53,115 bases of DNA from Lentisphaerae bacterium RIFOXYA12_64_32 (GTDB lineage Bacteria > Verrucomicrobiota > Lentisphaeria > Oligosphaerales > YB12-FULL-65-16). The notes beneath the pieces are model-generated. The model had not been told where the DNA came from and did not search any database. It saw only the letters and a list, made by a program, of their open reading frames with translations. Where the stretch lies: contig MHBL01000136.1 of assembly GCA_001803235.1 (NCBI GenBank), positions 1 through 53,115 on the forward strand, in the 5' to 3' direction. This document shows positions 15,973 to 23,039 of the stretch, in pieces (position 1 is the stretch's first letter; every line of letters starts with the position of its first letter). Position numbers and translations under genes: made by a program.

Positions 15973-16440
15973 ATGGAAGAGCAGGATGATCCGCTGCATG
16001 TGTGGTATGCGTCCACCATGTTCCTGACGGCAATGGACATGGGCTTCCCCGCATTCAGCGTGAGTCGCACGCGGGCGGGGATCCGAGTGCATGTTCCTGG
16101 CCGAGGTAGTGGTGGGCTGGGCGAGTTCGTTCAATGCAGTACGTTCCGCGACTGCTCTGGGAATGGGACCAAGCCAGTGCCTGTCGCCCGGGTGTGGTCG
16201 CGGCTCCTGGAGATGGCCGACATGGCGGACGCCGGGGCTAACGCGGGCACGATCCGCATCAAGCAGCGCGGCCGGTATCCGTACACCGAGTGGACGATCG
16301 CCGTGACGCGCAAGGCACCGCATCGCCTCGATTTCCGGCTCACGCTCGACCGAGTCGACACGTCGATTTCGAAACCCGCCGGGGGTGAGCGGTTGTGGCG
16401 GGCGATAGCATCAAGGCGGGCGCTCAGGACCTCGCGATGA
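15973..16440 (+). CDS. Hypothetical protein, 155 residues
   Basis: A soluble protein of mixed alpha/beta composition with no signal peptide. A central VARVWSRLLEMADMADAGANAG helix pair and a strand-rich IRIKQRGRYPYTEWTIAVTR segment are visible. Codon use matches neighbouring genes. The ATG at 15973 was chosen because upstream codons fall in the inverted-repeat segment. It lies directly before a membrane-protein gene that its stop codon nearly reaches (33 bases), so the two may work together. The family was not recognised. Confidence 0.5.
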   Translation: MEEQDDPLHVWYASTMFLTAMDMGFPAFSVSRTRAGIRVHVPGRGSGGLGEFVQCSTFRDCSGNGTKPVPVARVWSRLLEMADMADAGANAGTIRIKQRGRYPYTEWTIAVTRKAPHRLDFRLTLDRVDTSISKPAGGERLWRAIASRRALRTSR

Positions 16441-16472
16441 CGCTGTGTTGTCAGACAATGGAGGATCACCCG

Positions 16473-16883
16473 ATGGACGCAAATGCGGTCACCGACGGGC
16501 AACCCCAGGATGTGAACCGTGCCCCTGTCCAAAGCCATCTGCCGCTGGGGTTGTGCCTGCTGGCTCTCTGCTGTTTCATATTCCACTTTTCGTTCTTCTC
16601 CTTCTCCCTTGGCCCCAAGACGGCGCTGTGTTTTGACAAGCTCCTGCCAGGCGAGCCTCTCCCGGCCTTGACCCTGATGATCTTCTCGTGGAGCCAGTTC
16701 ATCTTCTTCGGGAGTCTGCTTGCGGTGCCCGCATTGCTTGCGAAAGAGAAGCTCATCAGAGATCGTTCTGCCCGGTCGTGCGTGGATTGGGTCGCGCTGG
16801 CCTGCACCGTGGCACTCGGGGGCATCTGCCTCTGGGCCGCGATACTGCCCCTGTTCAGGCTGCTGAATGAACTCCTGCGCTGA
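16473..16883 (+). CDS. Small three-helix membrane protein resembling part of GspF
   Basis: The 136-residue protein has three membrane helices. The loop between the first two reads FDKLLPGEPLPALTLMIFSW, like the ELPxxT loop before the last membrane segments of type II secretion GspF/PilC proteins. The usual cytoplasmic helical bundles are absent. The start is fixed by GGAGGA (16460-16465) seven bases before ATG. With the preceding 155-residue protein it may be a remnant or spin-off of a secretion platform. The resemblance is short and could be chance. Confidence 0.5.
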   Translation: MDANAVTDGQPQDVNRAPVQSHLPLGLCLLALCCFIFHFSFFSFSLGPKTALCFDKLLPGEPLPALTLMIFSWSQFIFFGSLLAVPALLAKEKLIRDRSARSCVDWVALACTVALGGICLWAAILPLFRLLNELLR

Positions 16884-16953
16884 ACACGGACAAGGGGGCG
16901 CTCCCTCTGCGTGAGTGCCCGGGAACGGTAGGAACTCCGCGCCGGCACCGGCC

Positions 16954-16982
16954 TTGCAGACCGCCCGAGGCAATGCTATATG
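16954..16982 (+). promoter_or_regulatory. Sigma70-like promoter with no intact gene downstream
   Basis: TTGCAG at 16954 and TATATG at 16977 are separated by 17 bases. The first product downstream is the Phd-like fragment at 17117, so the promoter may have lost its original gene start. Confidence 0.45.
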
Positions 16983-17116
16983 TGAGAACCGCAAGGGATT
17001 GAGGCGGTTGCCAGCCATGAAAGTTCCACCGAGGCCGGGGGCCTCGATCATACCGTCCAACCCCGGTGTGTCCCCAAGAGTACGGGCGCCGTCTACGCAG
17101 CGTTGGAGAAAGAAGA

Positions 17117-17296
17117 ATGACCAAAGGCAACCAGAGACCAAAGGCGCCGGAACCTGAACCCTCCGTCAGAGGATGCCCGCCGGGACCGCCCAATAGGAAG
17201 GTCGCCGCAGCAACACCCGATCAGCCGGACGGCCAGGAGGAGGTCATCATCACCCGCCATGGGAAGCCTGTCGCCACCCTGAAGCGGAAGCCGTGA
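17117..17296 (+). pseudogene. Phd/YefM-type antitoxin fragment
   Basis: The last 20 residues include EEVIITRHGKPVATL, the strand-turn motif found in the middle of Phd/YefM antitoxins. The N-terminal dimerisation helix is missing and replaced by a Pro-rich stretch (KAPEPEPSVRGCPPGPP). The toxin-neutralising tail after the motif is cut to four residues. No Doc or YoeB partner follows. It could be translated from ATG 17117 but is unlikely to be a working antitoxin. Confidence 0.5.
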
Positions 17297-17413
17297 TGGC
17301 GCCAGACGAAGAAACCGGAAGACAACAAGTCCCATGCACGCGACCTCGTGACCTCGGCGCGTTGCGCGATAGGAACAGGCGATCCATGGTTGCCTCAAGA
17401 CCGGTGCGGGCGC

Positions 17414-17442
17414 TTGCCGCCTGGCCGTATCTGGGGTATGAT
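17414..17442 (+). promoter_or_regulatory. Promoter of the antitoxin/ParE operon
   Basis: TTGCCG (17414-17419) and TATGAT (17437-17442) are spaced by exactly 17 bases. The transcript would start near 17449, just before GGAGG at 17458. Confidence 0.65.
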
Positions 17443-17471
17443 TAGGGTGGATCGAATGGAGGTTCTTGCGC

Positions 17472-17705
17472 ATGACAGCCCTAACCGCCAAGCTTGCTGA
17501 CCAGGTTCTGTCTCTCCCCTGTGAGGACCGGATCCGTCTCGTGGACCGACTGCTTCAGAGTCTGAATGCGCCAAGTCGTGAAGAGATCGACCGACTCTGG
17601 GCCGCAGAGGCTGAACGCCGGATCGACGAACTCGACTCAGGTAAGGTTCAGGCCATCCCTGGTGAGCAGGTATTCGCGGAGCTTCGGAAGCGGCTCGGCA
17701 AGTGA
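17472..17705 (+). CDS. Addiction-module antitoxin (TIGR02574-like)
   Basis: The 77-residue protein begins LTAKLADQVLSLPCEDRIRL and carries LVDRLLQSLN, then EEIDRLWAAEAERRIDELDS and a final GEQVFAELRKRL helix. This is the layout of the 'putative addiction module component' antitoxins paired with ParE/RelE toxins. Its TGA overlaps the toxin's GTG start. ATG 17472 has GGAGG nine bases upstream, whereas the in-frame TTG at 17466 would be too close. It should bind and neutralise the toxin and repress the shared promoter at 17414-17442. Confidence 0.85.
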   Translation: MTALTAKLADQVLSLPCEDRIRLVDRLLQSLNAPSREEIDRLWAAEAERRIDELDSGKVQAIPGEQVFAELRKRLGK

Positions 17706-18004
17706 CCTTCTCATTCCATCCCGCCGCACGCACCGAGTTGAACGAGGCGGTCGACTACTACGAGGACTGCCAGCCCGGCTTGGGCTACGAGTTCGCCGAA
17801 GAAGTCTATGCGACGATCGCCCGGGTGCTCCAGTACCCCGAAGGATGGAGCCAACTCTCGCGCCGCGCCCGGCGCTGCCTGACCCAGCGCTTCCCCTACG
17901 GCGTGGTCTACCACGTCAAAGACGACCACATTCGCATCGTGGCCGTTGCCCATTCGCACCGCCGTCCGGGTTACTGGGACACGCGCATCGACGCGGAGGA
18001 GTGA
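17702..18004 (+). CDS. ParE/RelE-superfamily toxin
   Basis: The 100-residue protein has the ParE opening FHPAARTELNEAVDYYEDC, a middle FAEEVYATIARVLQYPEGW and the C-terminal strand pair FPYGVVYHVKDDHIRIVAVA with HSHRRPGYW. The last block is typical of ParE-type plasmid-stabilisation toxins. GTG at 17702 overlaps the antitoxin stop (GTGA). The target (gyrase or ribosome-bound mRNA) cannot be told from sequence. The module looks intact. Confidence 0.9.
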   Translation: MTFSFHPAARTELNEAVDYYEDCQPGLGYEFAEEVYATIARVLQYPEGWSQLSRRARRCLTQRFPYGVVYHVKDDHIRIVAVAHSHRRPGYWDTRIDAEE

Positions 18005-18660
18005 GTGCGCACGTTCCCCGGCCCTGAGTCTGGAACACGCGGGCGGACGAATGGTGGCTATGACAGCTTCGGACATTGTTCCCGGGGGACACAGAACGTG
18101 CCAGGCGATCTGTGGCGTTGAGCACGGTGCCGCGGAACACGTTGGCCAGGACACAAGTTGCTCCGGACGCGATGTGCGCTCAAGTGCTGGCACCTGGACA
18201 GGTGTTGCGTCCGTCGCGGGTGCAACTCTGGCAGCAACCGCGCGTGGTAGGCGCAGTCCCTGATCTTGACGCCAGTCCCTGAGCCTGTCGAAGGGTCGAA
18301 GGGCAAGCGGCTTCCCAGAGACCGCTCCCTACCCGCTTGCCACGCCGTCTTGTACGCCGAAGTGCCCGGACGACGGCGCAAGCCGGTTGCACGAAGGCGG
18401 GTCGCGGCTCGGCCGGACATTCGTTGCGGTGCTTCGCCGCCCGCGACTCCCATGAAACACAGGCTCGATGGAACCCCGTTCCAGACCGTCGCCCGACCGT
18501 TGCCTTGGAGCGCGACGCTCCGCGGAGCATTCCCCTACCCCCGGATGCTCGACGGAGTCTCGCGCTCCAGCTCGGGTCGAGGCGAGGTGTTTCATCCCAA
18601 TATGACCGGGCGGTCCGCCGCCCGGGGCCGCTGACACATCACCTTGGACGGTCTCCTCAC
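18005..18660. other. Long intergenic region with repeats, no gene recognised
   Basis: No supported gene. Contents include a CCAGGCGATCTGTGGCGTTG motif at 18104-18122, a CTGAGCCTGTCGAAGGGTCG tract near 18282, and an inverted copy of REP-like repeat D at 18602-18639. Weak inverted pairs around 18520-18560 were seen. Confidence 0.5.
18602..18639 (-). repeat. REP-like hairpin repeat D, copy 3 (inverted)
   Basis: ATGACCGGGCGGTCCGCCGC matches the complement of copies at 8960 and 20559 with several substitutions. The stem CCGGGCGG/CCGCCCGG is kept. Confidence 0.65.
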
Positions 18661-18662
18661 GG

Positions 18663-18698
18663 TTGACATTGCTGGTTCCGAGTGATATCATATTACAC
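18663..18698 (+). promoter_or_regulatory. Strong vapBC promoter with left operator half
   Basis: TTGACA (18663-18668) and TATCAT (18686-18691) are 17 bases apart. ATTACAC (18692-18698) follows at the likely transcription start. Its inverted partner GTGTAAT is now at 18823-18829, separated by an inserted element. Confidence 0.7.
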
Positions 18699-18714
18699 GT
18701 ATGTGCAATATGTG

Positions 18715-18815
18715 GCATGGTTCAAAGGTCCACCGTTCCAGGGTTCACGGTTGGTCGAATCTGTGCTTACATCCGATAAGCTTATAACCTTGAACCTCTG
18801 AACCGTGAACCATGC
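18715..18815. mobile_element. Non-autonomous element F1 inside the vapBC control region
   Basis: The 101-bp element has 10-bp perfect ends GCATGGTTCA/TGAACCATGC. Flanking direct repeats GCAATATGTG (18705) and CCAATATGTG (18816) agree at 9 of 10 positions. Its interior carries GGTTCA- and TGAACC-type 8-bp repeats in inverted array. A sister copy is at 22938-23039. Removing element and duplication rejoins a symmetric ATTACAC...GTGTAAT site. Confidence 0.8.
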
Positions 18816-18842
18816 CCAATATGTGTAATCGGAGATGGCGGC

Positions 18843-19070
18843 ATGAACATCACGCTCTCAGCAGAAGACGAACTGGTGAAGAGGAGCCGGGCCTACGCGG
18901 CTCAGCATGGGATGAGCTTGAACCGGATGCTGCGGAGTTACATGCGGCAGGTCAGTGGGCTGGCCGACTTGGAGCGGGATGCCGCGGAGTTCGCTTGCCT
19001 GGCCCGCGAGCATGGCGGCGCGTCGCCGGCCGGGTTCGCCTTCAACCGCGACGAAGCACACCGGAGGTAG
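18843..19070 (+). CDS. vapB: Ribbon-helix-helix antitoxin (VapB-type)
   Basis: The 75-residue protein opens MNITLSAEDELVKRSRAYAA, a strand followed by the two helices of a ribbon-helix-helix fold. SLNRMLRSYMRQVSG forms the second helix. The C-terminal half (FNRDEAHRR end) would wrap the toxin. GGAG at 18831 is eight bases before the ATG. It precedes the PIN toxin gene by seven bases. The promoter region is interrupted by element F1, so autoregulation may be altered. Confidence 0.85.
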   Translation: MNITLSAEDELVKRSRAYAAQHGMSLNRMLRSYMRQVSGLADLERDAAEFACLAREHGGASPAGFAFNRDEAHRR

Positions 19071-19077
19071 TCCTGCG

Positions 19078-19518
19078 ATGAAGGCGTGCTTTGCAGACTC
19101 CAACATTGTCGTCTATGCCAACGACCGCAATGCCGGCGCGAAGCAGACCGTGGCGATCGAGTTGCTCACGCGACTCATGCGGGGGCAGAACGGGTTCGTG
19201 TCCGTGCAGGTCTTGCAGGAGTACGCCAACACGGCGCTGACCAAACTGAATCAGGAGCCGGCCGTGGTGCTGCGTCAGTTGAGGCACCTCGAGCGGCTGA
19301 CCGTTCTGGCGCCCTCTCCCAAGACGGTTCGCCGCGCCGTGGAGATCCGTGGCACCTATCAGGTCGGCTTCTGGGACGCCTCCATCATCGCGGCAGCGGA
19401 GTCCGCGGACTGCGACGTCATCTTCTCCGAAGACCTGAACACCGGCCAGTACTACGCCGGGGTCGAAGTCGTGAACCCGTTCAGTCCCGGGTTCGATCTG
19501 TCCCTGTACGTCCAGTGA
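19078..19518 (+). CDS. vapC: PIN-domain toxin RNase (VapC)
   Basis: The intact 146-residue PIN protein has the first catalytic Asp in CFADSNIVVYAND (residue 7), the conserved Glu in VQVLQEYAN, a third acidic residue in FWDASIIAAA, and SEDLN near the end. VapC toxins cleave tRNA or rRNA loops using Mg2+ held by these carboxylates. It is downstream of its ribbon-helix-helix antitoxin with a short gap. A nearly identical 5'-truncated copy lies at 7173-7492, 12 kb away, in the same orientation. Confidence 0.9.
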   Translation: MKACFADSNIVVYANDRNAGAKQTVAIELLTRLMRGQNGFVSVQVLQEYANTALTKLNQEPAVVLRQLRHLERLTVLAPSPKTVRRAVEIRGTYQVGFWDASIIAAAESADCDVIFSEDLNTGQYYAGVEVVNPFSPGFDLSLYVQ

Positions 19519-19584
19519 AAGCTCGCATCCGGGTGGGGCGGTGGTGGGTACTGCGTCCGTCGCGGGTGGAACGACGAACGTGGA

Positions 19585-19612
19585 ACGCCGGCCAAGGGAC
19601 TGGCCGGGCCAC
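19585..19612. repeat. Hairpin repeat M, copy 1
   Basis: CCGGCCAAGGGACTGGCCGG folds as a short stem; the same sequence with one change recurs at 44591-44617. Confidence 0.5.
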
Positions 19613-19684
19613 TGACGGTTGCCTGCCCTGCCAGGTGCAACAGGTGCAACAGGGACAGGCGACCTGTGGTCTTGATTCCGTCCG

Positions 19685-20137
19685 TCACGCCTTCGCGAAC
19701 GGGTTCACGGCCTCGATGCCGTCCAGGCCTTTGAAGTCCGCGGCGTTCTCCGTGTAGATGCGGCGGATGCGGTGCTGGCGCATGACGGCCACGAGCTGCA
19801 TGTCGAAGTAGTCCTGGCGTCGGACGTTGCGCTCTTCGCACAGTTGCGTGGCGTGGCGGACGGTGTCCCAGTCGACCGGGAGCACGGTGAGGTGCGGCAG
19901 GCGCGCAATGGACTCGATCTTGGCGCGGGCGACGGCGGGCGAGTCGGGCGGGTTCAGTTTCGGGCCGGTCAGGTTAGGCCACATTTCCGCGAGGTTCTGG
20001 ACGCTGATGAACAACTCGCCGCCGGCCGGGCTCTGTTCGCCGAGCAGTAGTGCACGGGCGATCGGGTACCTCGGGTCCTCGGTCAGCGTGGCGTAGATGA
20101 GGACGTTGGTGTCCAGCAGGGCACTAACGGTCGCCAT
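19685..20137 (-). CDS. vapC: PIN-domain toxin RNase (VapC), second module
   Basis: The 150-residue protein has SALLDTNVLIYATLTEDPRY at the start with the first catalytic Asp, the Glu in SVQNLAEMWPN, and late acidic residues in RRQDYFDMQLVAVM and YTENAADF. Sequence is clearly different from the other VapC here. GAGGTGA five bases before ATG 20137 sets the start; the longer frame to 20188 overlaps the antitoxin. It overlaps the antitoxin gene by 14 bases. The convergent VapC at 19518 shares the 166-base gap. Confidence 0.9.
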   Translation of the reverse strand: MATVSALLDTNVLIYATLTEDPRYPIARALLLGEQSPAGGELFISVQNLAEMWPNLTGPKLNPPDSPAVARAKIESIARLPHLTVLPVDWDTVRHATQLCEERNVRRQDYFDMQLVAVMRQHRIRRIYTENAADFKGLDGIEAVNPFAKA

Positions 20138-20336
20138 AGCACTCACCTCGATCGAAGCGGCCCCGGAACTTGCTCCGGCTGGTGACAATGTCGGTTCCGG
20201 GCGACGCGTTCTCCCGAAGCGTCTGCTCCAGCGCGAACTCGATCAGATTGCTCAAGGCGCGCCGGTTCTGCTGGGCATGCTTGCGCGCTCGGACCAGCAG
20301 GTCGCGGTCAATGGTAGCACTGATATGACATTTCAT
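20124..20336 (-). CDS. vapB: Ribbon-helix-helix antitoxin (VapB-type), second module
   Basis: The 70-residue protein MKCHISATIDRDLLVRARKH begins with the DNA-binding strand, followed by the helix pair ending SNLIEFALEQTLREN. The tail FRGRFDRGECYGDR would contact the toxin. A consensus promoter places transcription start at or within a base or two of the ATG, so the mRNA looks leaderless; no Shine-Dalgarno precedes it. An upstream in-frame ATG (20354) lies in the -10 region and is unlikely to be used. Confidence 0.8.
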   Translation of the reverse strand: MKCHISATIDRDLLVRARKHAQQNRRALSNLIEFALEQTLRENASPGTDIVTSRSKFRGRFDRGECYGDR

Positions 20337-20342
20337 AATACT

Positions 20343-20371
20343 ATGGTAATACACATAGACCTGGATGTCAA
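20343..20371 (-). promoter_or_regulatory. Promoter of the second vapBC (leaderless)
   Basis: On the minus strand TTGACA (20371-20366) and TACCAT (20348-20343) are 17 bases apart. Only six bases separate the -10 box from the ATG at 20336. Confidence 0.7.
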
Positions 20372-20390
20372 GCTGCAGAGGGGAGCGAGC

Positions 20391-20543
20391 AGGGCTGTTT
20401 CAAGATCCGTGACCGTCGCGTGCGGTGAGTACCCCCGGCGTGTCCCCACGCCGGGGGGGGCGGCCTGAGGACAGGCCGCCCCTACTTGGTGTGCGCGGAG
20501 GCGTGGCCTTTCGAGACGCGGCGCCGGATCTTGAAACAGCCCT
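20391..20543. mobile_element. Non-autonomous element C1 with 11-bp target duplication
   Basis: Ends are AGGGCTGTTTCAAGATC and its complement (17 bp, exact). The 11-bp repeat GGGGAGCGAGC flanks it perfectly (20380-20390 and 20544-20554). The 153-bp body differs from C2 at 50675 by an extra ~36-bp hairpin (GGGGCGGCCTGAGGACAGGC...). There is no coding capacity. Confidence 0.9.
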
Positions 20544-20558
20544 GGGGAGCGAGCGGTG

Positions 20559-20597
20559 ATGCGTCAGCGCCTCCCGGGCGGCAGACCGCCCGGTCAT
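20559..20597 (+). repeat. REP-like hairpin repeat D, copy 2
   Basis: This copy appears identical over 39 bases to 8960-8998. It begins four bases after the right target duplication of element C1. Confidence 0.75.
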
Positions 20598-20732
20598 AGG
20601 TTCATGTTACTCGCGCCGGTTCGCGCCGCCGCGGGTCTTGTGCCCGCGGGACGACGACTGGGGGAGAGAGGGCGGACGCCCCGCCCCTTTTCCCCCCATC
20701 GTCGCCCCGCCCGGACGAGCCGGGCGGCGGCG

Positions 20733-21488
20733 TCACGCCTGCCGGATGTAGCGCTGGAGTCGGGCCGCGGTCTCGGTCAGCAGGTCCTCGGGCAGGTTCG
20801 TGCCCTTGATGATCTCCAGCGAGACGTAACCGGTGTAGCCGGCCGGCTTCATGCGTTTGGCCAGGTCCAGAATGGCGGTGTTCTGCGGGTCGAGGACGTC
20901 GTCGTGCACGTGGAAGTGCCGGAGGCGCGGCTTCAGCACATTGTAGGTCTCGTCGTCCATGACCGCGTGGTTCCACAGGGCGCCGAAGTTCGCGGTCTTG
21001 ACGCGCTTGAGCACTTCCGCCGCTTCGGCTGCACCTTTGATGATGTCATGCCCGCATTCGAGCATGGGGCAGACACCGGACGCCGCCGCGTACTCGCCAA
21101 CTTCATCGAAGGCGGCCGCCACCTGCTTGGCCGCGTCGGGTGTGAGCGCCGGGATCTTGCCGCCGGCAAAGATGCGTACGACCGGCGCACCCAGGTCGGC
21201 GGCGAGATCGAGGTTCGCCTTGGCGCTCGCCAGGTTCTCCGCGTGCGTCGCGCGGTCCGGGAAGGCGAAGTTGATCGAGGTCGCGACGCAGGCCACGCCC
21301 ACGCCGGCTTTCGCAAAGACGCCCTTCACGCGGCGGCGTTCCGCCGCGGATGACTGCGACGAAATCTCGTGCTTGTGCCCGGCATCGACGCGGATCTCCA
21401 CCCCGTCGTAGCCGGTCTTGGCCGCAAAGGCCACCGCCGTTTCGATGTCCCACTCCGGGCACACGAAGGTCATGAAGCTGAGTTTCAT
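20733..21488 (-). CDS. Sugar phosphate isomerase/epimerase (xylose-isomerase-like TIM barrel)
   Basis: This 251-residue TIM-barrel protein starts MKLSFMTFVCPEWDIETAVA and runs through GYDGVEIR, APVVRIFAGG, CPMLECGHD, RHFHVHD and GYVSLEI. The Glu, His and Asp residues in these strand ends bind the catalytic divalent metal in IolE/IolI/xylose-isomerase-like enzymes. It is probably a ketose/aldose isomerase or inosose-type enzyme acting on sugars released by the locus. GGAG eleven bases upstream supports the start. It is downstream of the Gfo/Idh gene on the same strand, with two repeat elements between them. Confidence 0.85.
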   Translation of the reverse strand: MKLSFMTFVCPEWDIETAVAFAAKTGYDGVEIRVDAGHKHEISSQSSAAERRRVKGVFAKAGVGVACVATSINFAFPDRATHAENLASAKANLDLAADLGAPVVRIFAGGKIPALTPDAAKQVAAAFDEVGEYAAASGVCPMLECGHDIIKGAAEAAEVLKRVKTANFGALWNHAVMDDETYNVLKPRLRHFHVHDDVLDPQNTAILDLAKRMKPAGYTGYVSLEIIKGTNLPEDLLTETAARLQRYIRQA

Positions 21489-21522
21489 CGTGGCTCGATC
21501 TCCTTCTGGACGACTTCTCGTT

Positions 21523-21570
21523 GTGACGCCGTGACTCGGTGACTCAGTGACTCAGTGGCGCAGTGCGCGT
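21523..21570. repeat. 8-bp tandem array, six degenerate units
   Basis: GTGACGCC, GTGACTCG, GTGACTCA, GTGACTCA, GTGGCGCA and GTGCGCGT run head to tail just upstream of the isomerase gene. Confidence 0.75.
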
Positions 21571-21682
21571 CACCCCGCGAGGCCTGAGGCTCAACCCCAA
21601 TACCCGTCACGACAGGTCTGCCGCGGTGGACGGGGCTGTCGCCCGTGAGCCGCTGGCCACTGAACACTCGGTCGCCCGCCCC

Positions 21683-21837
21683 AGTGCTGCTGAGGTTCTC
21701 AGAGGACGGCATCTTCCGAAGTACCGCGGGCGGCCCTCCGCCCGCCTTCTGGGGATGCCGCCCGGAGGCCGGGCGGCGTACCGCGGAGATTCGTTCGGTT
21801 GACGGGGATGGCTGCGAACGGGAACCTTAGTAGCATT
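21683..21837. mobile_element. Non-autonomous element J2
   Basis: The left end AGTGCTGCTGAGGTTCTC and right end GGGAACCTTAGTAGCATT pair with few mismatches and match the ends of J1 (8665-8923). The 155-bp interior is unrelated to J1. C-rich flanks GTCGCCCGCCCC and GTCGCCCCCCCG agree at 10 of 12 positions. Confidence 0.65.
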
Positions 21838-21856
21838 GTCGCCCCCCCGCCTTCCG

Positions 21857-22912
21857 TCACACCGCAACGCAGGTTCCCTTGGCCGCCGACGCGTAGATGG
21901 CGTCGGTGATCTTCTGCATGACCAGGGCGCGCTTGAGGTCCGTCGCGGGTTGGCGGCCATTGCGGATGGCGTCGACGAAATCGCGGATCACGTTGCTGCC
22001 GCCCGCGTAGCCCTGTTTCTCCTCCCAGATGGTCTCGGAGACCACACCCTGACCCGGCACGAACCGGTCCAGCGTGACCACGCTCGGCTTGCCCTGCTGC
22101 GGGACCAGGCACAGGTGCAGGGTCGCGTCCGTGCCGATGATCTCCCAGGCCTGCTCGTTGACCGCGCTGGAGAATTCGGACCGCTCCATACTCAGGACGA
22201 TGTCGTCCTCGCACTGAATGAGCGCGACGTAGTGCGAGTCGGCGTCCGAGCCGGGCGCTACGTACTTGGTCATCTTCGGTCCCACCGGCCACCACTTGGC
22301 CAGGACGCTCTTCGGTTTCGCCTGCCAGCCGGCGATGTGCATGACGTAGTTCAGGTCGTAGCAGCTCCAGTTCACGAGAATACCGCCCCCGTTCGCTTTC
22401 ATGCTCTGGCGCCAGGGCGGCGGCGCATCGCTCGGCTTGGCCGGGGCGGCGCCCATGGCGCGGAACCGCACCATGCGGATCTTGCCGAGCGCACCGGACT
22501 CGACGCAGCGCGTGGCGGCTTCCGCATGCCCGGAGAAGACGTTCCGGCACGAGCAGCAGCCGGCCACGCGGTCCTTCTGTAAGGCGATCATCTTCTCGAC
22601 GTCCGCGGCACACATGGCGATCGGTTTCTCGATCAGGACATGCTTGCCGTGGTTGAGCGCCTTGAACACGATCGGGGTGCGCACCCCTGTCGGCAGGGCC
22701 AGGACGACCGCCTGGATGCGCGCGTCGTTGAGCAATTCGTCGTCGCTGCCGTAATAGCTCGGAATACTGAACTTCTCCGCTGTGGCCTTGGCCCGCTCGA
22801 CCATCATATCGGCAACCGCCACAACTTGCGCATCCGCGTACTCTGCCGCGAGCTTGAGGTGGCTGCCGCAGATCACCCCGCAGCCGATCACACCCAACCG
22901 TACCGGTTCCAT
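21857..22912 (-). CDS. Gfo/Idh/MocA-family oxidoreductase
   Basis: This 351-residue NAD(P)-dependent dehydrogenase has the Rossmann motif GVIGCGVICGSHLK near residues 7-20 and the EKPIAM catalytic-lysine motif of the family around residue 96. The C-terminal substrate domain contains GGGILVNWSCYDLNYVMHIAG, matching the usual GG-x-x-x-D-x-G/H region in layout. It oxidises or epimerises a sugar or cyclitol at C1-C3; the substrate is unknown. GAAGGAGA before ATG 22912 fixes the start. It is probably co-expressed with the isomerase at 20733. Confidence 0.9.
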   Translation of the reverse strand: MEPVRLGVIGCGVICGSHLKLAAEYADAQVVAVADMMVERAKATAEKFSIPSYYGSDDELLNDARIQAVVLALPTGVRTPIVFKALNHGKHVLIEKPIAMCAADVEKMIALQKDRVAGCCSCRNVFSGHAEAATRCVESGALGKIRMVRFRAMGAAPAKPSDAPPPWRQSMKANGGGILVNWSCYDLNYVMHIAGWQAKPKSVLAKWWPVGPKMTKYVAPGSDADSHYVALIQCEDDIVLSMERSEFSSAVNEQAWEIIGTDATLHLCLVPQQGKPSVVTLDRFVPGQGVVSETIWEEKQGYAGGSNVIRDFVDAIRNGRQPATDLKRALVMQKITDAIYASAAKGTCVAV

Positions 22913-22937
22913 CTGGACGTCTCCTTCGGCTTTTGTG

Positions 22938-23039
22938 GCAGGGTTCAAAGGGTTCACCGTTCCAGGGTTCACGGTTGTCGAATCTGTGCTCAGATCCGAT
23001 AACCTCATAACCTTGAACCCCTGAACCTCTGAACCGTGC
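22938..23039. mobile_element. Non-autonomous element F2
   Basis: A 102-bp sister of F1, nearly the same throughout (GTCGAATCTGTGCT and ATAACCTTGAACC are shared). Ends are GCAGGGTTCA/TGAACCGTGC. Flanks share TTTTGTG at matching positions (22931-22937, 23043-23049). It sits ~25 bases upstream of the oxidoreductase start. Confidence 0.75.

Noticed and set aside
18715..18815. Simple intrinsic terminator upstream of vapBC
   Set aside because: The inverted ends are 80 bases apart, there is no T-run, and flanking direct repeats plus a second copy fit a mobile element better.
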